Shown: positions 42,172-52,157, numbered from the stretch's first letter. The stretch: 52,265 bases of DNA from Adlercreutzia muris (GCF_008831045.1 NZ_WAJS01000021.1:1-52265); one strand, 5' to 3'. The notes: a model not told the origin generated them from the letters alone. Program-made: numbers and translations.

Positions 42172-42599
42172 GAATGCTCATTGTGGATGCCCTGGCGCTG
42201 GCCCTGTACCTCGTGGTGTCGTTGCCGGCGCTGACGGGGATCGGGCTGCACGAGTGGCTGGGACTCGGCGTGGGGCTCGCCCTGCTCGTCCACAGCGCCC
42301 AGCACATCGATTTCGTCGGGCGCCTCCTGTCCGGCCGCCGATCCCTGCGCGCCATGGGTCGCGTCCTGCTGGATGCAGCGCTCGTGGTCGCCGTGGTGGT
42401 TGCGGTGCTCTCGGGCCTCATGGAGTCGGGCGCGGTGCTGCCGGCGCTCGGCCTGTATGCCGAGGGGTACTACTTCTGGGGGCCGCTGCACGCCGCCTCC
42501 GCCAAGGTGCTCCTCGCCCTTCTGGTGGTGCACGGGGCGCTCAACATCGGCACGCTGCGCCGCCTTATCCAGCGCGCCCGCGCAGGGGAGGGGGAATAG
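42168..42599 (+). CDS. DUF4405-like four-helix membrane protein, possible di-haem cytochrome b
   Basis: 143 residues with four hydrophobic helices (about 4-22, 31-46, 65-84 and 110-126). Histidines sit at helix ends: His28, His42 and His46 in the first half, and His108 and His122 in the second. This is the spacing expected for axial haem b ligands in DUF4405-type proteins. The ATG overlaps the stop of the CX4CX4CH protein gene (ATGA), so the two are made together. A quinol oxidase/haem relay feeding the small Cys-rich protein is a reasonable inference. It is the last gene of the operon; a hairpin follows at 42636. Confidence 0.75.
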   Translation: MRMLIVDALALALYLVVSLPALTGIGLHEWLGLGVGLALLVHSAQHIDFVGRLLSGRRSLRAMGRVLLDAALVVAVVVAVLSGLMESGAVLPALGLYAEGYYFWGPLHAASAKVLLALLVVHGALNIGTLRRLIQRARAGEGE

Positions 42600-42635
42600 G
42601 GAGCTGTCCCCCTCGGTGGTGCAGGTGCGGAGCAG

Positions 42636-42674
42636 AGCGCCCCGGGCGGTTCGCGGAGAGCCGTCCGGGGCGCT
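42636..42674. terminator. Terminator between convergent genes
   Basis: A 14-bp GC-rich stem with one G-U pair (42636-42649 with 42661-42674) lies between the molybdoenzyme operon and the LCP gene, about 40 bp from each stop. No long T-run on either side; it probably serves both. Confidence 0.6.
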
Positions 42675-42713
42675 TGGGCTTTCGGGCAGTGGGGCGTCCA
42701 GCGGCCGACGACG

Positions 42714-44015
42714 CTACTCGGCGGCCTTCACGTCGTCGGTGGTCAGGGCGCCTTCGAGCAGTCCCTCGTAGTCCTGGGGACTGCGGGCGTTGGTGGCGGC
42801 GCCCAGCTCGGTGTCGCTGGCCTGGGGCTCGGGGATCTCAATATCGGTCTCGGCCGGATCGAGGCCCGCGTCCACACGGCGCATCATGTCCTGCCACTCC
42901 TTGTATTGGGTGCCCACGTAGCTGATGCCGTCCTGGTTCAGGGTGTAGCTGGGGCAGGCCGCCGAGTACATGGTCATACCCTTGTCCTTGAAGGTGAGGG
43001 CCAGATTCACCAGGTCGCTCACGGAGTAGTCGGTGGTCACGCACCGGGCGAGGGATTCCACCATGCCGGGAATCTCGGTGGGGGAGGCGTCGAGCACCTT
43101 CTTCACGATGGCCTCGATGATCATGCGCTGGGCCTGGGCGCGGGAGAAGTCGCCGCCGGAGACCGCATGGCGCTCGCGGGCGAAGGCCAGGGCCTCGTCG
43201 CCGTTCAGGGTCTGCTCGCCGGCCTCTATGGTCAGCCCGCTCGTGTCGGAATAGAAGCCCTCGGGCACGTTCACCTCGATGCCACCCAGCTCGTTCACCA
43301 CATCCTTCAGCTCCTCGAAGTGCACCTCCACGTAGTGGGTAATGGGCACACCGGCGAAGGTGGACAGCGTTTTCACCGCCTCGGAGGGGCCCCCGAAGGC
43401 GTAGGCGGCGTTGATCTTCTGGGTGCCGTGGCCCTCGATCTCGATCATGGTGTCGCGGGGCACCGACACGAGGTCCACCACGCCCGTGTTCGGATCGATG
43501 CGGGCGAGCATGGTCACGTCCGAGCGGCTGGCGGTTTCGCCCTTGCGCGCATCGCTGCCGAAAATGCCCACATAGTAAGAGCCGTCCGTGGCCTTTGGGG
43601 CTGCCAGCTGCTCCTTCAACTCCATCTTCTCGGTCTCGTCCATGGATTGGATAGTGCTGTTGATGCCGTTCAGGTAGAGGGCCGCCGCGGCGCCGGCACC
43701 GATGAGCGCCACGGCCAAGGCTCCCACGATGCCCAGGGCGATTTTCTTGCCGCGGCTCTTCTTGCGGGCCGCCTTGGCCCGGGCCAGGCTGTCGCTGGCC
43801 GCGAAGCTGCGAGAATGGCTTTCGGGGGCCACGGGGCTCGGGGTGGCGGAAAAGCCGGTGCCGTCGAAGGCTGATCGGGTCCGGCTGCGGCCGGCGCTGC
43901 TCCCATAGCCGCTGGAAGAGGAGCGGCTGTAGGCGGAGAGGTCGGCGGAATGGGCCCCACGCCGGCGGTTGCCGGAGGGCAGCGGGGCGGAGTGTTTTCC
44001 AGGTCTATGTGCCAT
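42714..44015 (-). CDS. LytR-CpsA-Psr (LCP) family cell-wall ligase
   Basis: 433 residues. A Ser/Arg-rich cytoplasmic tail (1-90), one transmembrane helix (about 91-115) and an extracellular LCP domain follow. Family marks are GIFGSDARKGETASRSDVTMLARIDP, VSVPRDTMIEI, KINAAYAFGG and LNGDEALAFARERH. The conserved Arg and Asp residues bind polyprenyl pyrophosphate. LCP enzymes attach glycopolymers to peptidoglycan or proteins. The best AAGGAGG is 22 nt before the ATG, too far for normal use, so initiation may be weak or the mRNA folded. It is divergent from the TetR gene, and no polysaccharide genes are near. Confidence 0.9.
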   Translation of the reverse strand: MAHRPGKHSAPLPSGNRRRGAHSADLSAYSRSSSSGYGSSAGRSRTRSAFDGTGFSATPSPVAPESHSRSFAASDSLARAKAARKKSRGKKIALGIVGALAVALIGAGAAAALYLNGINSTIQSMDETEKMELKEQLAAPKATDGSYYVGIFGSDARKGETASRSDVTMLARIDPNTGVVDLVSVPRDTMIEIEGHGTQKINAAYAFGGPSEAVKTLSTFAGVPITHYVEVHFEELKDVVNELGGIEVNVPEGFYSDTSGLTIEAGEQTLNGDEALAFARERHAVSGGDFSRAQAQRMIIEAIVKKVLDASPTEIPGMVESLARCVTTDYSVSDLVNLALTFKDKGMTMYSAACPSYTLNQDGISYVGTQYKEWQDMMRRVDAGLDPAETDIEIPEPQASDTELGAATNARSPQDYEGLLEGALTTDDVKAAE

Positions 44016-44190
44016 AGGGTTCGGCGCCGCGCGCCTGCCTCCTTACTGGGCCGTAAAGGTTGAGTGCGATACTTCAAGATACCAGGAAAGCGGCCTTCGC
44101 GGGCTCTTTTTGACGGAATCCCTATCTTGCTGAACGAAACGCAAGGGCGCCGCAGAGGGAAAACAGGGTTCCTTTGCGGGTGTTTAGACG

Positions 44191-44219
44191 TTGCGTCAAG
44201 GCGCTTCAGTCGGTACAAT
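44191..44219 (+). promoter_or_regulatory. Promoter of the TetR-activase operon
   Basis: TTGCGT (44191-44196) and TACAAT (44214-44219) are separated by 17 bp, a good sigma-70 match. The putative TetR operator begins 9 bp downstream. Confidence 0.7.
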
Positions 44220-44227
44220 GCCCGTTA

Positions 44228-44254
44228 ATGGACACACTGTTCATTATTGTTCAT
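44228..44254. promoter_or_regulatory. Candidate TetR operator
   Basis: ATGGACA-N3-TGTTCAT is a 6-of-7 inverted repeat (44228-44244), and a third TGTTCAT half-site follows at 44248-44254 on the same 10-bp helical repeat. It covers the expected transcription start of the tetR gene, as in autorepressed TetR systems. Confidence 0.6.
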
Positions 44255-44273
44255 CCTGTTGAAATGAGGGAAC

Positions 44274-44927
44274 GTGGGTACTACCGTACTGGAAGTGCTG
44301 CCCGCCGAATCGCTGGCTCCGCCCGCTCCGGGCGAGGATCGGCGCATCACCCGCTCGAAGCGGGCCCTGCGCGGGGCGCTTATCGCGCTCATCGAGGAGC
44401 GGGGACTGGACGCCATCACGGTGAACGACCTGTGCGAGCGGGCCGATCTGAACCGAGGTACCTTCTACAACCATTTCCACGATAAGGAAAACCTGCTGAC
44501 TGCGCTGGAGAACGAAGTGCTGGCCGAAGTTGCCCTGCTGCAGGCTCGGATGCAGAGCGTCACCCTCGGCGACATGCTGGCCTTCCGGGTGGCCGGCCGC
44601 CCGGTGCCGGTGCTCGTGGACCTGTTCGAGTACCTGCGTGGGGAAAGCGATTTTTTGCGGGCGGTGCTCGGCTCCGGGGGCGATGTGCGCTTCGGGCCGC
44701 GGCTGCGCGAGGCGGTGTGCGAGAACCTCGTACAGAACATCTTGCACGAGAAGTACCGCACGAACCCCACCCCCTTCGTGTGCTACTACGTGGCCTTCTA
44801 CGCCTCGGCCTACTTGGGAATCATCGCCCGATGGGTCGAGAACGGCTGCCCTGAGACTCCCGAGGAAATGGCCCGCATCGCCATGCGCCTTCTATTCATC
44901 ACGCCCGGCGAGCCTATCGAGCTGTAG
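44274..44927 (+). CDS. TetR-family transcriptional regulator
   Basis: 217 residues from a GTG at 44274 behind GAGGGAAC. The HTH spans about 25-70 ([21 protein letters not shown], then [26 protein letters not shown]). The C-terminal half is a hydrophobic ligand-binding and dimer domain of the type found in DhaS-like TetR proteins ([24 protein letters not shown]). It is followed after 23 bp by the dehydratase activase gene, so it probably represses the pair through the sites at 44228-44254. The inducer is unknown; an acyl-CoA or fatty acid is possible given its partner. Confidence 0.9.
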   Translation: MGTTVLEVLPAESLAPPAPGEDRRITRSKRALRGALIALIEERGLDAITVNDLCERADLNRGTFYNHFHDKENLLTALENEVLAEVALLQARMQSVTLGDMLAFRVAGRPVPVLVDLFEYLRGESDFLRAVLGSGGDVRFGPRLREAVCENLVQNILHEKYRTNPTPFVCYYVAFYASAYLGIIARWVENGCPETPEEMARIAMRLLFITPGEPIEL

Positions 44928-44950
44928 GCCCCAGAAGCGAGGAAACTTCC

Positions 44951-47900
44951 ATGAAAAAGAGCAAGTACACCGAGATCATCACCGAGGCCTCCACGTCCGA
45001 GAAGGCGCCCGCCGGCGCCGCCGCAGAGCCCGCGCCGGGCTGCGCCTCCTGCGCCCCGCGCGTGACGACGGCAGAAGAGGCCCGGGCCAATGCCGCCGAG
45101 GCCGGCGCCGCCGCCCGCGCCGCGGCCAAGGCGTGTCCCTACCATATCGGCATCGACGTGGGCTCCACCACGGTGAAGCTCGCGGTGCTGGACAACGACC
45201 ACAACATCCTCTGGGCAGTGTACCGCCGCCACCACGCCGATGTGCGCGCCACCATCATCGAGGTGCTGCGCGAGGCGGCCGAGGCGTACCCCGCCGAGGC
45301 CATGACCATCGCCATCACCGGCTCGGGCGGCCTGCTGTTGTCCCAATGGCTGGGCGTCGCCTTCGTCCAGGAGGTCATCGCGTCCAAGACGGCCGTGGAG
45401 ACCTTCATCCCCGCCACGGACGTGGCCATCGAGCTGGGCGGCGAGGACGCGAAGATCATCTACTTCGACCATGGTATCGAGCAGCGCATGAACGGCACCT
45501 GCGCCGGCGGCACTGGGGCCTTCATCGACCAGATGGCGGCGCTCCTGAACACCGACGCCGGCGGCCTCAACGAGCTGGCGGCCGACCACAGCACCATCTA
45601 CCCCATCGCCAGCCGCTGCGGCGTGTTCGCCAAGACCGACGTGCAGCCGCTGCTGAACGAGGGGGCCCGGCGCGAGGACATCGCCGCCTCCATCTTCCAG
45701 TCGGTGGTCACCCAGACCATCTCGGGCCTCGCCTGCGGGCGGCCCATCCGCGGCAACGTGGCCTTCCTGGGCGGTCCTTTGCAGTACCTGCCCGAGCTAC
45801 GCAAGCGCTTCTACGAGACGCTGGAGCTGACCGATGAGGCCATCATCGTGCCCGAGAACGCCCACCTGTTCGTGGCCGCGGGCTGCGCCATCGCCGGGGT
45901 GGGCGAGGGGGCCGCCCCCGAGAAGCTCGCGGATGTGCTCGTGCGCCTGGAAGGGCTCGGCGACATGCAGGGCTCCGAAGTGGTGCGCCTGGCCCCGCTG
46001 TTCGCCAACGACGAGGAGCTGGCGGAGTTTCGCGCCCGCCACGATGGCGAGCGCGTGCGCCGCGCGCCGCTTGCGGACTACCGCGGCGTGGCCTTCCTCG
46101 GCATCGATGCCGGCTCCACCACCTTCAAGGCGGCGCTCATCGGCGAGGACGGGGCGCTGCTCTGGTCCACCTACGCCTCCAACAAGGGCGATGTGCTCGG
46201 GTGCGCCAAGGCCGCCGTGGCCGAGCTGTACCAGGCGCTGCCCAGCGATCCTGCCACGGGTGCGCCGCTTGTGACCATCGGCCACGCCACGGTGACCGGC
46301 TACGGCGAGGGGCTTCTGCTGGAGGCCCTGCGGGTCGATTCCGGCGAGATCGAGACCGTGGCCCATCTGCGCGGCGCCCAGGAGATGCTGCCCGGGGTGG
46401 AGTTCATCCTGGACATCGGCGGCCAGGATATGAAGTGCCTGCGCGTGAAGGACGGTGTCATCGACCACATCATGCTGAACGAGGCCTGTTCCTCGGGCTG
46501 CGGCAGCTTCATCGAGTCCTTCGCGAGCGGGTTGAACCTGGACGTGGCCGAGTTCGCCGCCACGGCCATTTCCGCCGAGAACCCCGTGGATCTGGGCAGC
46601 CGCTGCACCGTGTTCATGAACTCCCGCGTGAAGCAGGCCCAGAAGGAGGGGGCCACCGTGGGCGACATCGCCGCGGGCCTGGCCATCTCCGTCATCAAGA
46701 ACGCCCTGTTCAAGGTCATCAAGATTCGCGATCCGCACGATGTGGGCACCCAGGTCATCGTCCAGGGCGGCACCTTCTTGAACGACGCGGTGCTGCGGGC
46801 CTTCGAGCAGCTGTCGGAAGTGAACGCCGTGCGCCCCGACATCGCCGGCAACATGGGTGCCTTCGGCGCGGCGCTTCTGGCTCGCGACCGCTACGAGGAC
46901 AAGCGCCGCCACACCGAGGGCGTGCCCCTGTCGCCGGATGTGGGCCCGAAGGTGTTCACGAGCGGGCTGTTGTCCCTTGCCGAGATCGAGGCCCTGGCCC
47001 CCACCCATAAGACCGTGCGCTGCAAGGGCTGCTCCAACGCCTGCCTGCTCACGGTGAACGACTTCGGCCGCGATCCGGCCACGGGCGTCCGCCGGCGCTT
47101 CATCACCGGCAACCGCTGCGAGAAGGGCGAGAGCCTGGGTACCGGCACCGAGAAATCCGACGTGCCGAACCTCTTCGAGTGGAAGTCCCGACGGCTCTTC
47201 GACGCCTACGAGCCCATCCCCGCAGAAGACGCCTGCGGCACCGTGGGCATCCCGCGGGCCCTCAACCTGTACGAGAACTACCCCTTCTGGTTCACCTTCT
47301 TCACGAAGCTCGGCTACCGGGTGGTGCTGTCCGACCCCTCCACGAAGAAGACCTACGAGGCTGGCATCGAGTCTATGCCGTCGGAGTCGGTGTGCTATCC
47401 GGCGAAGCTCTCCCACGGCCATATCATGAATCTGCTGGCCAAGGAAGGCGACGACGCCGTGGACTTCATCTGGATGCCCTGCTCCAAGTGGGAGCGCCAG
47501 GAGGACGAGACGGCGGGCAACCATTTCAACTGCCCCATCGTGGCCAGCTACCCCGAGGCGCTGCGCCTGAACATCGACGAGCTGCAGGACGCGCCTGCGG
47601 CCTTCGTCGCCCCCTGGCTGCCCTACCACGACAAGGACAAGCTGAAAGAGCGCTTGTACGCCGAGCTGACCGGCACCTTCCGCGATGAGGTGGGGGCCCA
47701 CGAGTTCCCCATCACCCAGAAGCAGATCGATGACGCCGTGGACGCTGCCTGGGCCGAGGACGAGGCCTTCAAGCGCGACATCCGGCGCAAGGGCGTGGAA
47801 ACCCTGGCCTGGATGGAGGAGACCGGCACCCGCGGCATCGTGCTGGCGGGTCGCCCCTACCACCAGGACCCGGAGATCAACCACGCCATCCCCGAGCTGC

Positions 47901-49750
47901 TCACGAGTTTCGGCCTGGCCGTGCTCACGGAAGATTCCGTGGCGCATCTGGGCCAGCTGGAGCGTCCCATCCGCGTGGTGGACCAGTGGATGTACCACAC
48001 GCGCCTCTATGCGGCGGCCAAGGTGGTCACCCAGCGCAAGGATCTGGACCTCATCCAGCTGAACTCCTTCGGCTGCGGCCTGGACGCCCTGACCACCGAC
48101 CAGGTGCAGGAGGTGCTGGAGGCGGCCGGCAAGGTGTACACGGTGCTGAAGATCGACGAGGTGTCGAACTTGGGCGCCGCCCGCATCCGCGTGCGCAGCC
48201 TGCTCGCAGCTTTGAAGGACCAGGCCGACCGCGAGGCCGAGGCCGCGGCCGACGCGGCCGCCGAGAAGCGGGGCTGCCCCGCGGCCTGTATCGATTTGAA
48301 CAACCTCGACAAGCTCGTGCCGGCGTCGTTCACCGAGAAGGCCGACGGCGTGGTGGCCGCCGCCGAGGTGGAGCAACGCGAGGGCGCCTCCACCGAGTTT
48401 GAGCGCGTGCAGTTCACCGAGGAAATGCGCGACGCGGGCTACACCATCTTAGCGCCCCAAATGGCCCCCTACCATTTCGAGCTTTTGGTGCCCATCTTCA
48501 AGCGTGCCGGCTACAACGCGGTGTTGCTGCCCTCAGTGGACCACGGCGCGGTGGACGCGGGCCTGAAGTATGTGAACAACGACATCTGCTACCCGTCCAT
48601 CCTGGTCACGGGCCAGATCATGGAGGCGGTGCTCTCGGGCAAGTACGACACCAACAAGCTGGCCGTGCTCATCACCCAGACCGGCGGCGGCTGCCGCGCC
48701 ACCAACTACATCTCGCTCATCCGCAAGGCGCTGAAATCGGTGGGCCTCGGGCACATCCCCGTCATCGCCATCTCGTTCAAGGACTTGGGCGAGGACAACC
48801 CCGGCTTCAAGATCACGCCGAAGATGCTCTACCAGGCCATCTACGCGCTGCAGTACGGCGACTTGCTCATGATGTGCCTGTACCGCACGCGCCCCTACGA
48901 GGTGGAGCCCAGCAGCGCCAACCGCTTGTTCGACTATTGGATGGACGCCTGCAAGCATCAGCTTCAGCGCGGCGTGCGCCAGTCAGAGTTCCGCCGCACG
49001 GTGCGCCGTATCGTGGAGGATTTCGACACCCTGCCGCTGGCCGGCGAGGGCACCAAGCCCCGCGTGGGCGTGGTGGGGGAGATCCTCGTGAAGTTCCATC
49101 CCACGGCCAACAACCAGATCGTGGACGTCATCGAGCGCGAGGGCTGCGAGGCCGTGGTGCCCGGGCTCATCGAGTTCTTCCTGTTCGGCATCGCCGGCGG
49201 CATCTTCCAGCAGCCCATCGGCAAGTCGAAGAAGAGCGCACTGGGCAGCCGCATCGGCCTGGCCGCGGTGAAGAAGCTGCGCAAGCCGGTGAACGATGCC
49301 CTGGAGAAGAGCGCCCGCTTCCATCCGCCGGCGGACATCTACGAGCTGGCCGAGTATGCCGAGGAGATTCTGTCTCTGTGCAACTCCATGGGTGAGGGGT
49401 GGCTGCTCACCGCCGAGATGGTGGAGCTCATCCGCAGCGGCTGCCCGAATGTGGTGTGCACCCAGCCCTTCGCGTGCCTGCCGAACCACGTGGTGGGCAA
49501 GGCCACCATCAAGGAGCTGCGCCGCCGCTACCCCGAGAGCAACATCGTGGCCGTGGACTACGACCCCGGCGCAAGTGAGGTGAACCAGCTCAACCGCATC
49601 AAGCTCATGATCGCCGTGGCGAAGGCGAACTTGGCCGAGAAGGAGGCCGAGGCCCGCGCCGCCCGCGATGCGGCCCGCGACGGTGCGCCGGAGGATCCCG
49701 AGCCTGTGGCCGAGGCCGTGGAGGTGGAGACCACCGAGGTGGCGCGGTAG
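44951..49750 (+). CDS. Acyl-CoA dehydratase activase fusion (two BcrAD/BadFG ATPase domains plus DUF2229/HgdB-like region)
   Basis: 1,599 residues. After an Ala-rich N-terminus come two ASKHA ATPase domains starting at [14 protein letters not shown] (about 67) and [13 protein letters not shown] (about 385). Each has a Cys-Gly block, [12 protein letters not shown] and [12 protein letters not shown], that in activases binds a [4Fe-4S] cluster between subunits. A small Cys motif, [10 protein letters not shown], lies near 690. DUF2229 starts near 765 ([17 protein letters not shown]), followed by a 2-hydroxyacyl-CoA dehydratase-like region. Such proteins are thought to use ATP to drive low-potential electron transfer to a radical dehydratase or reductase. 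No dehydratase subunit genes sit next to it. The ATG follows GAGGAAACTTCC. Confidence 0.9.
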   Translation: MKKSKYTEIITEASTSEKAPAGAAAEPAPGCASCAPRVTTAEEARANAAEAGAAARAAAKACPYHIGIDVGSTTVKLAVLDNDHNILWAVYRRHHADVRATIIEVLREAAEAYPAEAMTIAITGSGGLLLSQWLGVAFVQEVIASKTAVETFIPATDVAIELGGEDAKIIYFDHGIEQRMNGTCAGGTGAFIDQMAALLNTDAGGLNELAADHSTIYPIASRCGVFAKTDVQPLLNEGARREDIAASIFQSVVTQTISGLACGRPIRGNVAFLGGPLQYLPELRKRFYETLELTDEAIIVPENAHLFVAAGCAIAGVGEGAAPEKLADVLVRLEGLGDMQGSEVVRLAPLFANDEELAEFRARHDGERVRRAPLADYRGVAFLGIDAGSTTFKAALIGEDGALLWSTYASNKGDVLGCAKAAVAELYQALPSDPATGAPLVTIGHATVTGYGEGLLLEALRVDSGEIETVAHLRGAQEMLPGVEFILDIGGQDMKCLRVKDGVIDHIMLNEACSSGCGSFIESFASGLNLDVAEFAATAISAENPVDLGSRCTVFMNSRVKQAQKEGATVGDIAAGLAISVIKNALFKVIKIRDPHDVGTQVIVQGGTFLNDAVLRAFEQLSEVNAVRPDIAGNMGAFGAALLARDRYEDKRRHTEGVPLSPDVGPKVFTSGLLSLAEIEALAPTHKTVRCKGCSNACLLTVNDFGRDPATGVRRRFITGNRCEKGESLGTGTEKSDVPNLFEWKSRRLFDAYEPIPAEDACGTVGIPRALNLYENYPFWFTFFTKLGYRVVLSDPSTKKTYEAGIESMPSESVCYPAKLSHGHIMNLLAKEGDDAVDFIWMPCSKWERQEDETAGNHFNCPIVASYPEALRLNIDELQDAPAAFVAPWLPYHDKDKLKERLYAELTGTFRDEVGAHEFPITQKQIDDAVDAAWAEDEAFKRDIRRKGVETLAWMEETGTRGIVLAGRPYHQDPEINHAIPELLTSFGLAVLTEDSVAHLGQLERPIRVVDQWMYHTRLYAAAKVVTQRKDLDLIQLNSFGCGLDALTTDQVQEVLEAAGKVYTVLKIDEVSNLGAARIRVRSLLAALKDQADREAEAAADAAAEKRGCPAACIDLNNLDKLVPASFTEKADGVVAAAEVEQREGASTEFERVQFTEEMRDAGYTILAPQMAPYHFELLVPIFKRAGYNAVLLPSVDHGAVDAGLKYVNNDICYPSILVTGQIMEAVLSGKYDTNKLAVLITQTGGGCRATNYISLIRKALKSVGLGHIPVIAISFKDLGEDNPGFKITPKMLYQAIYALQYGDLLMMCLYRTRPYEVEPSSANRLFDYWMDACKHQLQRGVRQSEFRRTVRRIVEDFDTLPLAGEGTKPRVGVVGEILVKFHPTANNQIVDVIEREGCEAVVPGLIEFFLFGIAGGIFQQPIGKSKKSALGSRIGLAAVKKLRKPVNDALEKSARFHPPADIYELAEYAEEILSLCNSMGEGWLLTAEMVELIRSGCPNVVCTQPFACLPNHVVGKATIKELRRRYPESNIVAVDYDPGASEVNQLNRIKLMIAVAKANLAEKEAEARAARDAARDGAPEDPEPVAEAVEVETTEVAR

Positions 49751-49827
49751 TGGCTGGTTTTTCGCGGAGATGGGGCTGCAGGGCGTTTCGATCCGTGTGA
49801 GCCCCGCCCTTGGTTCAAATTCGCTCG

Positions 49828-49860
49828 ATGGGCGCAGCATCCTTTCGGTGCTGCGCCCAT
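49828..49860 (+). terminator. Terminator of the TetR-activase operon
   Basis: A 12-bp perfect stem (ATGGGCGCAGCA and complement) with a 9-nt loop lies 77 bp past the stop and is followed by TCTGC. The T tract is poor, but the stem is strong. Confidence 0.65.
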
Positions 49861-49868
49861 TCTGCAGA

Positions 49869-49897
49869 TTGAGACTCTCGCTGAGTGATGCTATAAT
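49869..49897 (+). promoter_or_regulatory. Promoter of the toxin-antitoxin pair
   Basis: TTGAGA (49869-49874) and a perfect TATAAT (49892-49897) are separated by 17 bp. It is the best sigma-70-type promoter seen in the window. Confidence 0.85.
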
Positions 49898-49916
49898 CCG
49901 TAGAGTTATACGGATT
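49895..49916. promoter_or_regulatory. Antitoxin operator overlapping the -10 box
   Basis: AATCCGTA-N6-TACGGATT is a perfect 8-bp-arm palindrome that shares its first bases with the -10 hexamer and covers the start point of transcription. This is typical of autorepression by the antitoxin. Confidence 0.75.
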
Positions 49917-49951
49917 AAAAGTAGCTTTAAGTGCGTATAAGGAGCAGAATC

Positions 49952-50317
49952 ATGGTCGTTGTGGCTGATGGAAAACTTACTTTTAGCCGCGAGCAGGTAA
50001 TCAGCTCGACTCAGGCTTCGAAAAACTTCGGTGAATGCCGGCGTCGCGCAAGGCGGGAACCCCTTTTTGTCACCGATCGCAATGCGAGCATTGAAACGGT
50101 TATTGTCGACTACGATGAGTTCGAAGCTATGGCTGTGGAACTCGAGCGGTTAAGGCACGAGAGGCTGTATGCAACGGCGGCCGAGCGCTTGGCCGAAGCG
50201 GACGCGCATCCTCGTGACGCGCTGATTACCTTCGAGGAAATGCTGGGTGAAGATGGCTACCGGTCGTTTCTCGAAATCGACCCCGATGACATGCCTGATG
50301 AGGAGCTCTTTGCATGA
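49952..50317 (+). CDS. Phd/YefM-type antitoxin
   Basis: 121 residues. The N-terminal fold matches Phd/YefM antitoxins: the segment VISSTQASKNFGECRRRAR, then PLFVTDRNASIETVIVDYDEFEAM. The acidic tail (DPDDMPDEELFA) would wrap the toxin. The ATG at 49952 follows ATAAGGAGCAGAATC. It overlaps the toxin gene by 4 bp (ATGA), the usual arrangement. A longer start at 49931 is in frame but precedes the ribosome site. Confidence 0.87.
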   Translation: MVVVADGKLTFSREQVISSTQASKNFGECRRRARREPLFVTDRNASIETVIVDYDEFEAMAVELERLRHERLYATAAERLAEADAHPRDALITFEEMLGEDGYRSFLEIDPDDMPDEELFA

Positions 50318-50607
50318 GCGTATACGAGCTTGTCTTTACGCGTGGTGCGCAGAGTGAGTATGCGGCGCTTGACGGATCGGTTCGGAATATGGTCGACAAG
50401 GGACTGGCGCGGCTGCGTGTTCGGCCCGATGAGATAGGGAAACAGCTGTCTGGTCCGCTTGCTTCCTGCCGTGAGCTCAAGTTCCGGGCTGACGGCCTTC
50501 GCGTGATCTACCGTATTCGCAACGGCCAGGTGTGCATTGTGGACATTCTTGCCATCGGCCAGCGGGATCGCGGCAAGGTTTTTACCGATGCCCAGCGGCG
50601 TCTTTGA
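50314..50607 (+). CDS. RelE/ParE-superfamily toxin
   Basis: 97 residues with the RelE-like fold order: a YELVFTRGAQSEYAAL start, a helical pair, PLASCRELKFRADGLRVIYRI and a C-terminal VDILAIGQRDRGKVF. The Arg and Lys residues in the central strands and the basic end fit mRNA-cleaving RelE relatives (YafQ or HigB-like) better than ParE, but the target is not certain. Translation is coupled to the antitoxin. It is followed after 45 bp by rsmI with no terminator between. Confidence 0.88.
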   Translation: MSVYELVFTRGAQSEYAALDGSVRNMVDKGLARLRVRPDEIGKQLSGPLASCRELKFRADGLRVIYRIRNGQVCIVDILAIGQRDRGKVFTDAQRRL

Positions 50608-50652
50608 GGACGCAGGTTGTCGGATAGTGCGGAGCAGTCACAGGGAGAAACC

Positions 50653-51522
50653 ATGAATGCCAGCATTGCGGGAAAACTTATCATCGTGCCGACCCCCATT
50701 GGGAACTTGGGGGATATGACGCTGCGCTCGCTCGAGGCCCTGCGCACGGCCGATATGGTGTGCGCGGAAGACACCCGGGTGACGGGGAAGCTGCTCGCGC
50801 ACTTCGATATTCGCAAGCCCTTGGAACGGCTCGACGAGGCGATGATCGGCGCGAAGGCGGCGTCCGTGATGGAGCGCGTAGCAGCGGGAGAGGTGCTGGC
50901 CTACTGCTCGGACGCCGGGATGCCCGGGGTGTCGGATCCGGGGCTGCGCCTGGTGGCCGCGGCCCATGAGGCCGGTGTGCCCGCGGAGGTGCTGCCGGGG
51001 GCTTCGGCGGCGGCCTGCGCCTACGTGGCCTCGGGCACGGTGTGCCCCCGCTTCTACTTCGGCGGCTTCTTCCCGCGCAAGGCGGGTGAGCAGCGCACGG
51101 TGTTGGAAGATCTGCGCGGGCTGGATGCGGCGCTCGTGTTCTACGAGAGCCCGAACCGCCTGGTGACGGCGCTTGCCGCTATTGCTGAGGTGTTGCCGTG
51201 GCGCGAGGTGGCCGTCTGCCGCGAGCTCACGAAGTTGCACGAGGAGGTGGCCCGCGGCACGGCGGTGGAACTGCGCGCGTTGTTTGGGGCCCGGGCCGAA
51301 GAGCCCGGCGGCATCCGCGGCGAGATCGCGCTTGTGATCGATGCGCCGGGCGAGGACGAGACGGCAGCCGATGCCGCCGAGGCGGCCGCGAGCGCCGAGG
51401 CCCGCGCCGTGGAGCTTGCCGCCGAGGGCCTGCGCACCAAGGAGGTCGCCCGCCGTCTGGCCGCCGAGTTCGGCATCGCCCGCAATGACGCCTACGAGCT
51501 GGCCATGGCCGCCGCCCGATGA
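50653..51522 (+). CDS. rsmI: 16S rRNA (cytidine1402-2'-O)-methyltransferase RsmI
   Basis: 289 residues. Family marks: KLIIVPTPIGNLGDMTLRSL at the N-terminus, CAEDTR, YCSDAGMPGVSDPG (SAM site) and LPGASAAACAYVASG, with FGGFFPRK after it. It methylates the 2'-O of C1402 in the ribosomal P site. The C-terminus is Ala/Glu-rich and holds a predicted helix-turn-helix-like element (LRTKEVARRLAAEFGIARNDAYELAM), as in many RsmI proteins. The ATG at 50653 follows CAGGGAGAAACC; the open frame extends upstream to a TTG at 50617 without a ribosome site. Confidence 0.95.
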   Translation: MNASIAGKLIIVPTPIGNLGDMTLRSLEALRTADMVCAEDTRVTGKLLAHFDIRKPLERLDEAMIGAKAASVMERVAAGEVLAYCSDAGMPGVSDPGLRLVAAAHEAGVPAEVLPGASAAACAYVASGTVCPRFYFGGFFPRKAGEQRTVLEDLRGLDAALVFYESPNRLVTALAAIAEVLPWREVAVCRELTKLHEEVARGTAVELRALFGARAEEPGGIRGEIALVIDAPGEDETAADAAEAAASAEARAVELAAEGLRTKEVARRLAAEFGIARNDAYELAMAAAR

Positions 51523-51528
51523 CCCTGG

Positions 51529-51563
51529 TGTCGTGCTGAGCGAGCGAAGCGAGTCGAAGAATT
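51529..51563 (+). repeat. Short intergenic repeat (LSERSESK-type)
   Basis: The sequence GTCGTGCTGAGCGAGCGAAG and the following GCGAGTCGAAG resemble a small interspersed element, often mistranslated as LSERSESK in genome annotations. One copy is seen in this window, between rsmI and the metalloprotease gene, so its repeat nature rests on recall rather than on this sequence. Confidence 0.4.
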
Positions 51564-51565
51564 CC

Positions 51566-52147
51566 ATGGCAACGCGAGGAAGACGCCCTGCAAAGACGAT
51601 GCCGCCCGAGATCGTTCCCATCGATGATCTGGAAATCGTGCTCACGCGCAAGGCCATCAAGAACATGCACCTGCGGGTGAAGCCACCCGACGGGCGCATC
51701 GAGGTGTCGGCCCCGCTGCGGCTGCCGCTTTCTACCATTCGGGGGTTCGTGCGGGAGAAACGCGCCTGGATCGAGCGCCAGCAGCAGGCCATCGCCGCAT
51801 CGCCCCGGGCCGAGGCCGCGGCGGCCACACCCGAGGAGGTGGCCGCTTGGAAGGCGGTCGTCGCGGCTTGCGTGTCGCCGCTCATCGCGGCGTGGGAGCC
51901 CATCATGGGCGTGAAGGCAGGCACGATCGCCTACCGCAACATGAAGAGCCGCTGGGGGAGCTGCCAGCCGGCCACCGGCCGCATCTGCATCAATGTGCGC
52001 CTGGCCCTGTACCCGCCCGAATGCCTGGAATACGTGGTGGTCCACGAGCTGTGCCATCTGCTGGAACGTGGTCACGGCCCGCGGTTCCACGCGCTCATGG
52101 ATCACTTCATGCCCGACTGGAAGGAACGCCGCGCCAAGCTGCGGTAA
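51566..52147 (+). CDS. YgjP-like (DUF45/SprT-like) zinc metallopeptidase
   Basis: 193 residues. The C-terminal part has the zinc motif HELCH followed by a third ligand His (ERGHGPRFHALMDHFMPDW), and SRWGSC upstream, as in the YgjP/M48-like family of predicted metal-dependent hydrolases. The N-terminal strand pair (LTRKAIKNMHLRVKPPDG) is typical too. Cellular role is not established. The ATG at 51566 has only a weak GAAG upstream, and the longer frame reading through rsmI's 3' end is non-coding. It lies 43 bp after rsmI. Confidence 0.9.
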   Translation: MATRGRRPAKTMPPEIVPIDDLEIVLTRKAIKNMHLRVKPPDGRIEVSAPLRLPLSTIRGFVREKRAWIERQQQAIAASPRAEAAAATPEEVAAWKAVVAACVSPLIAAWEPIMGVKAGTIAYRNMKSRWGSCQPATGRICINVRLALYPPECLEYVVVHELCHLLERGHGPRFHALMDHFMPDWKERRAKLR

Positions 52148-52157
52148 GGGATTGGCG

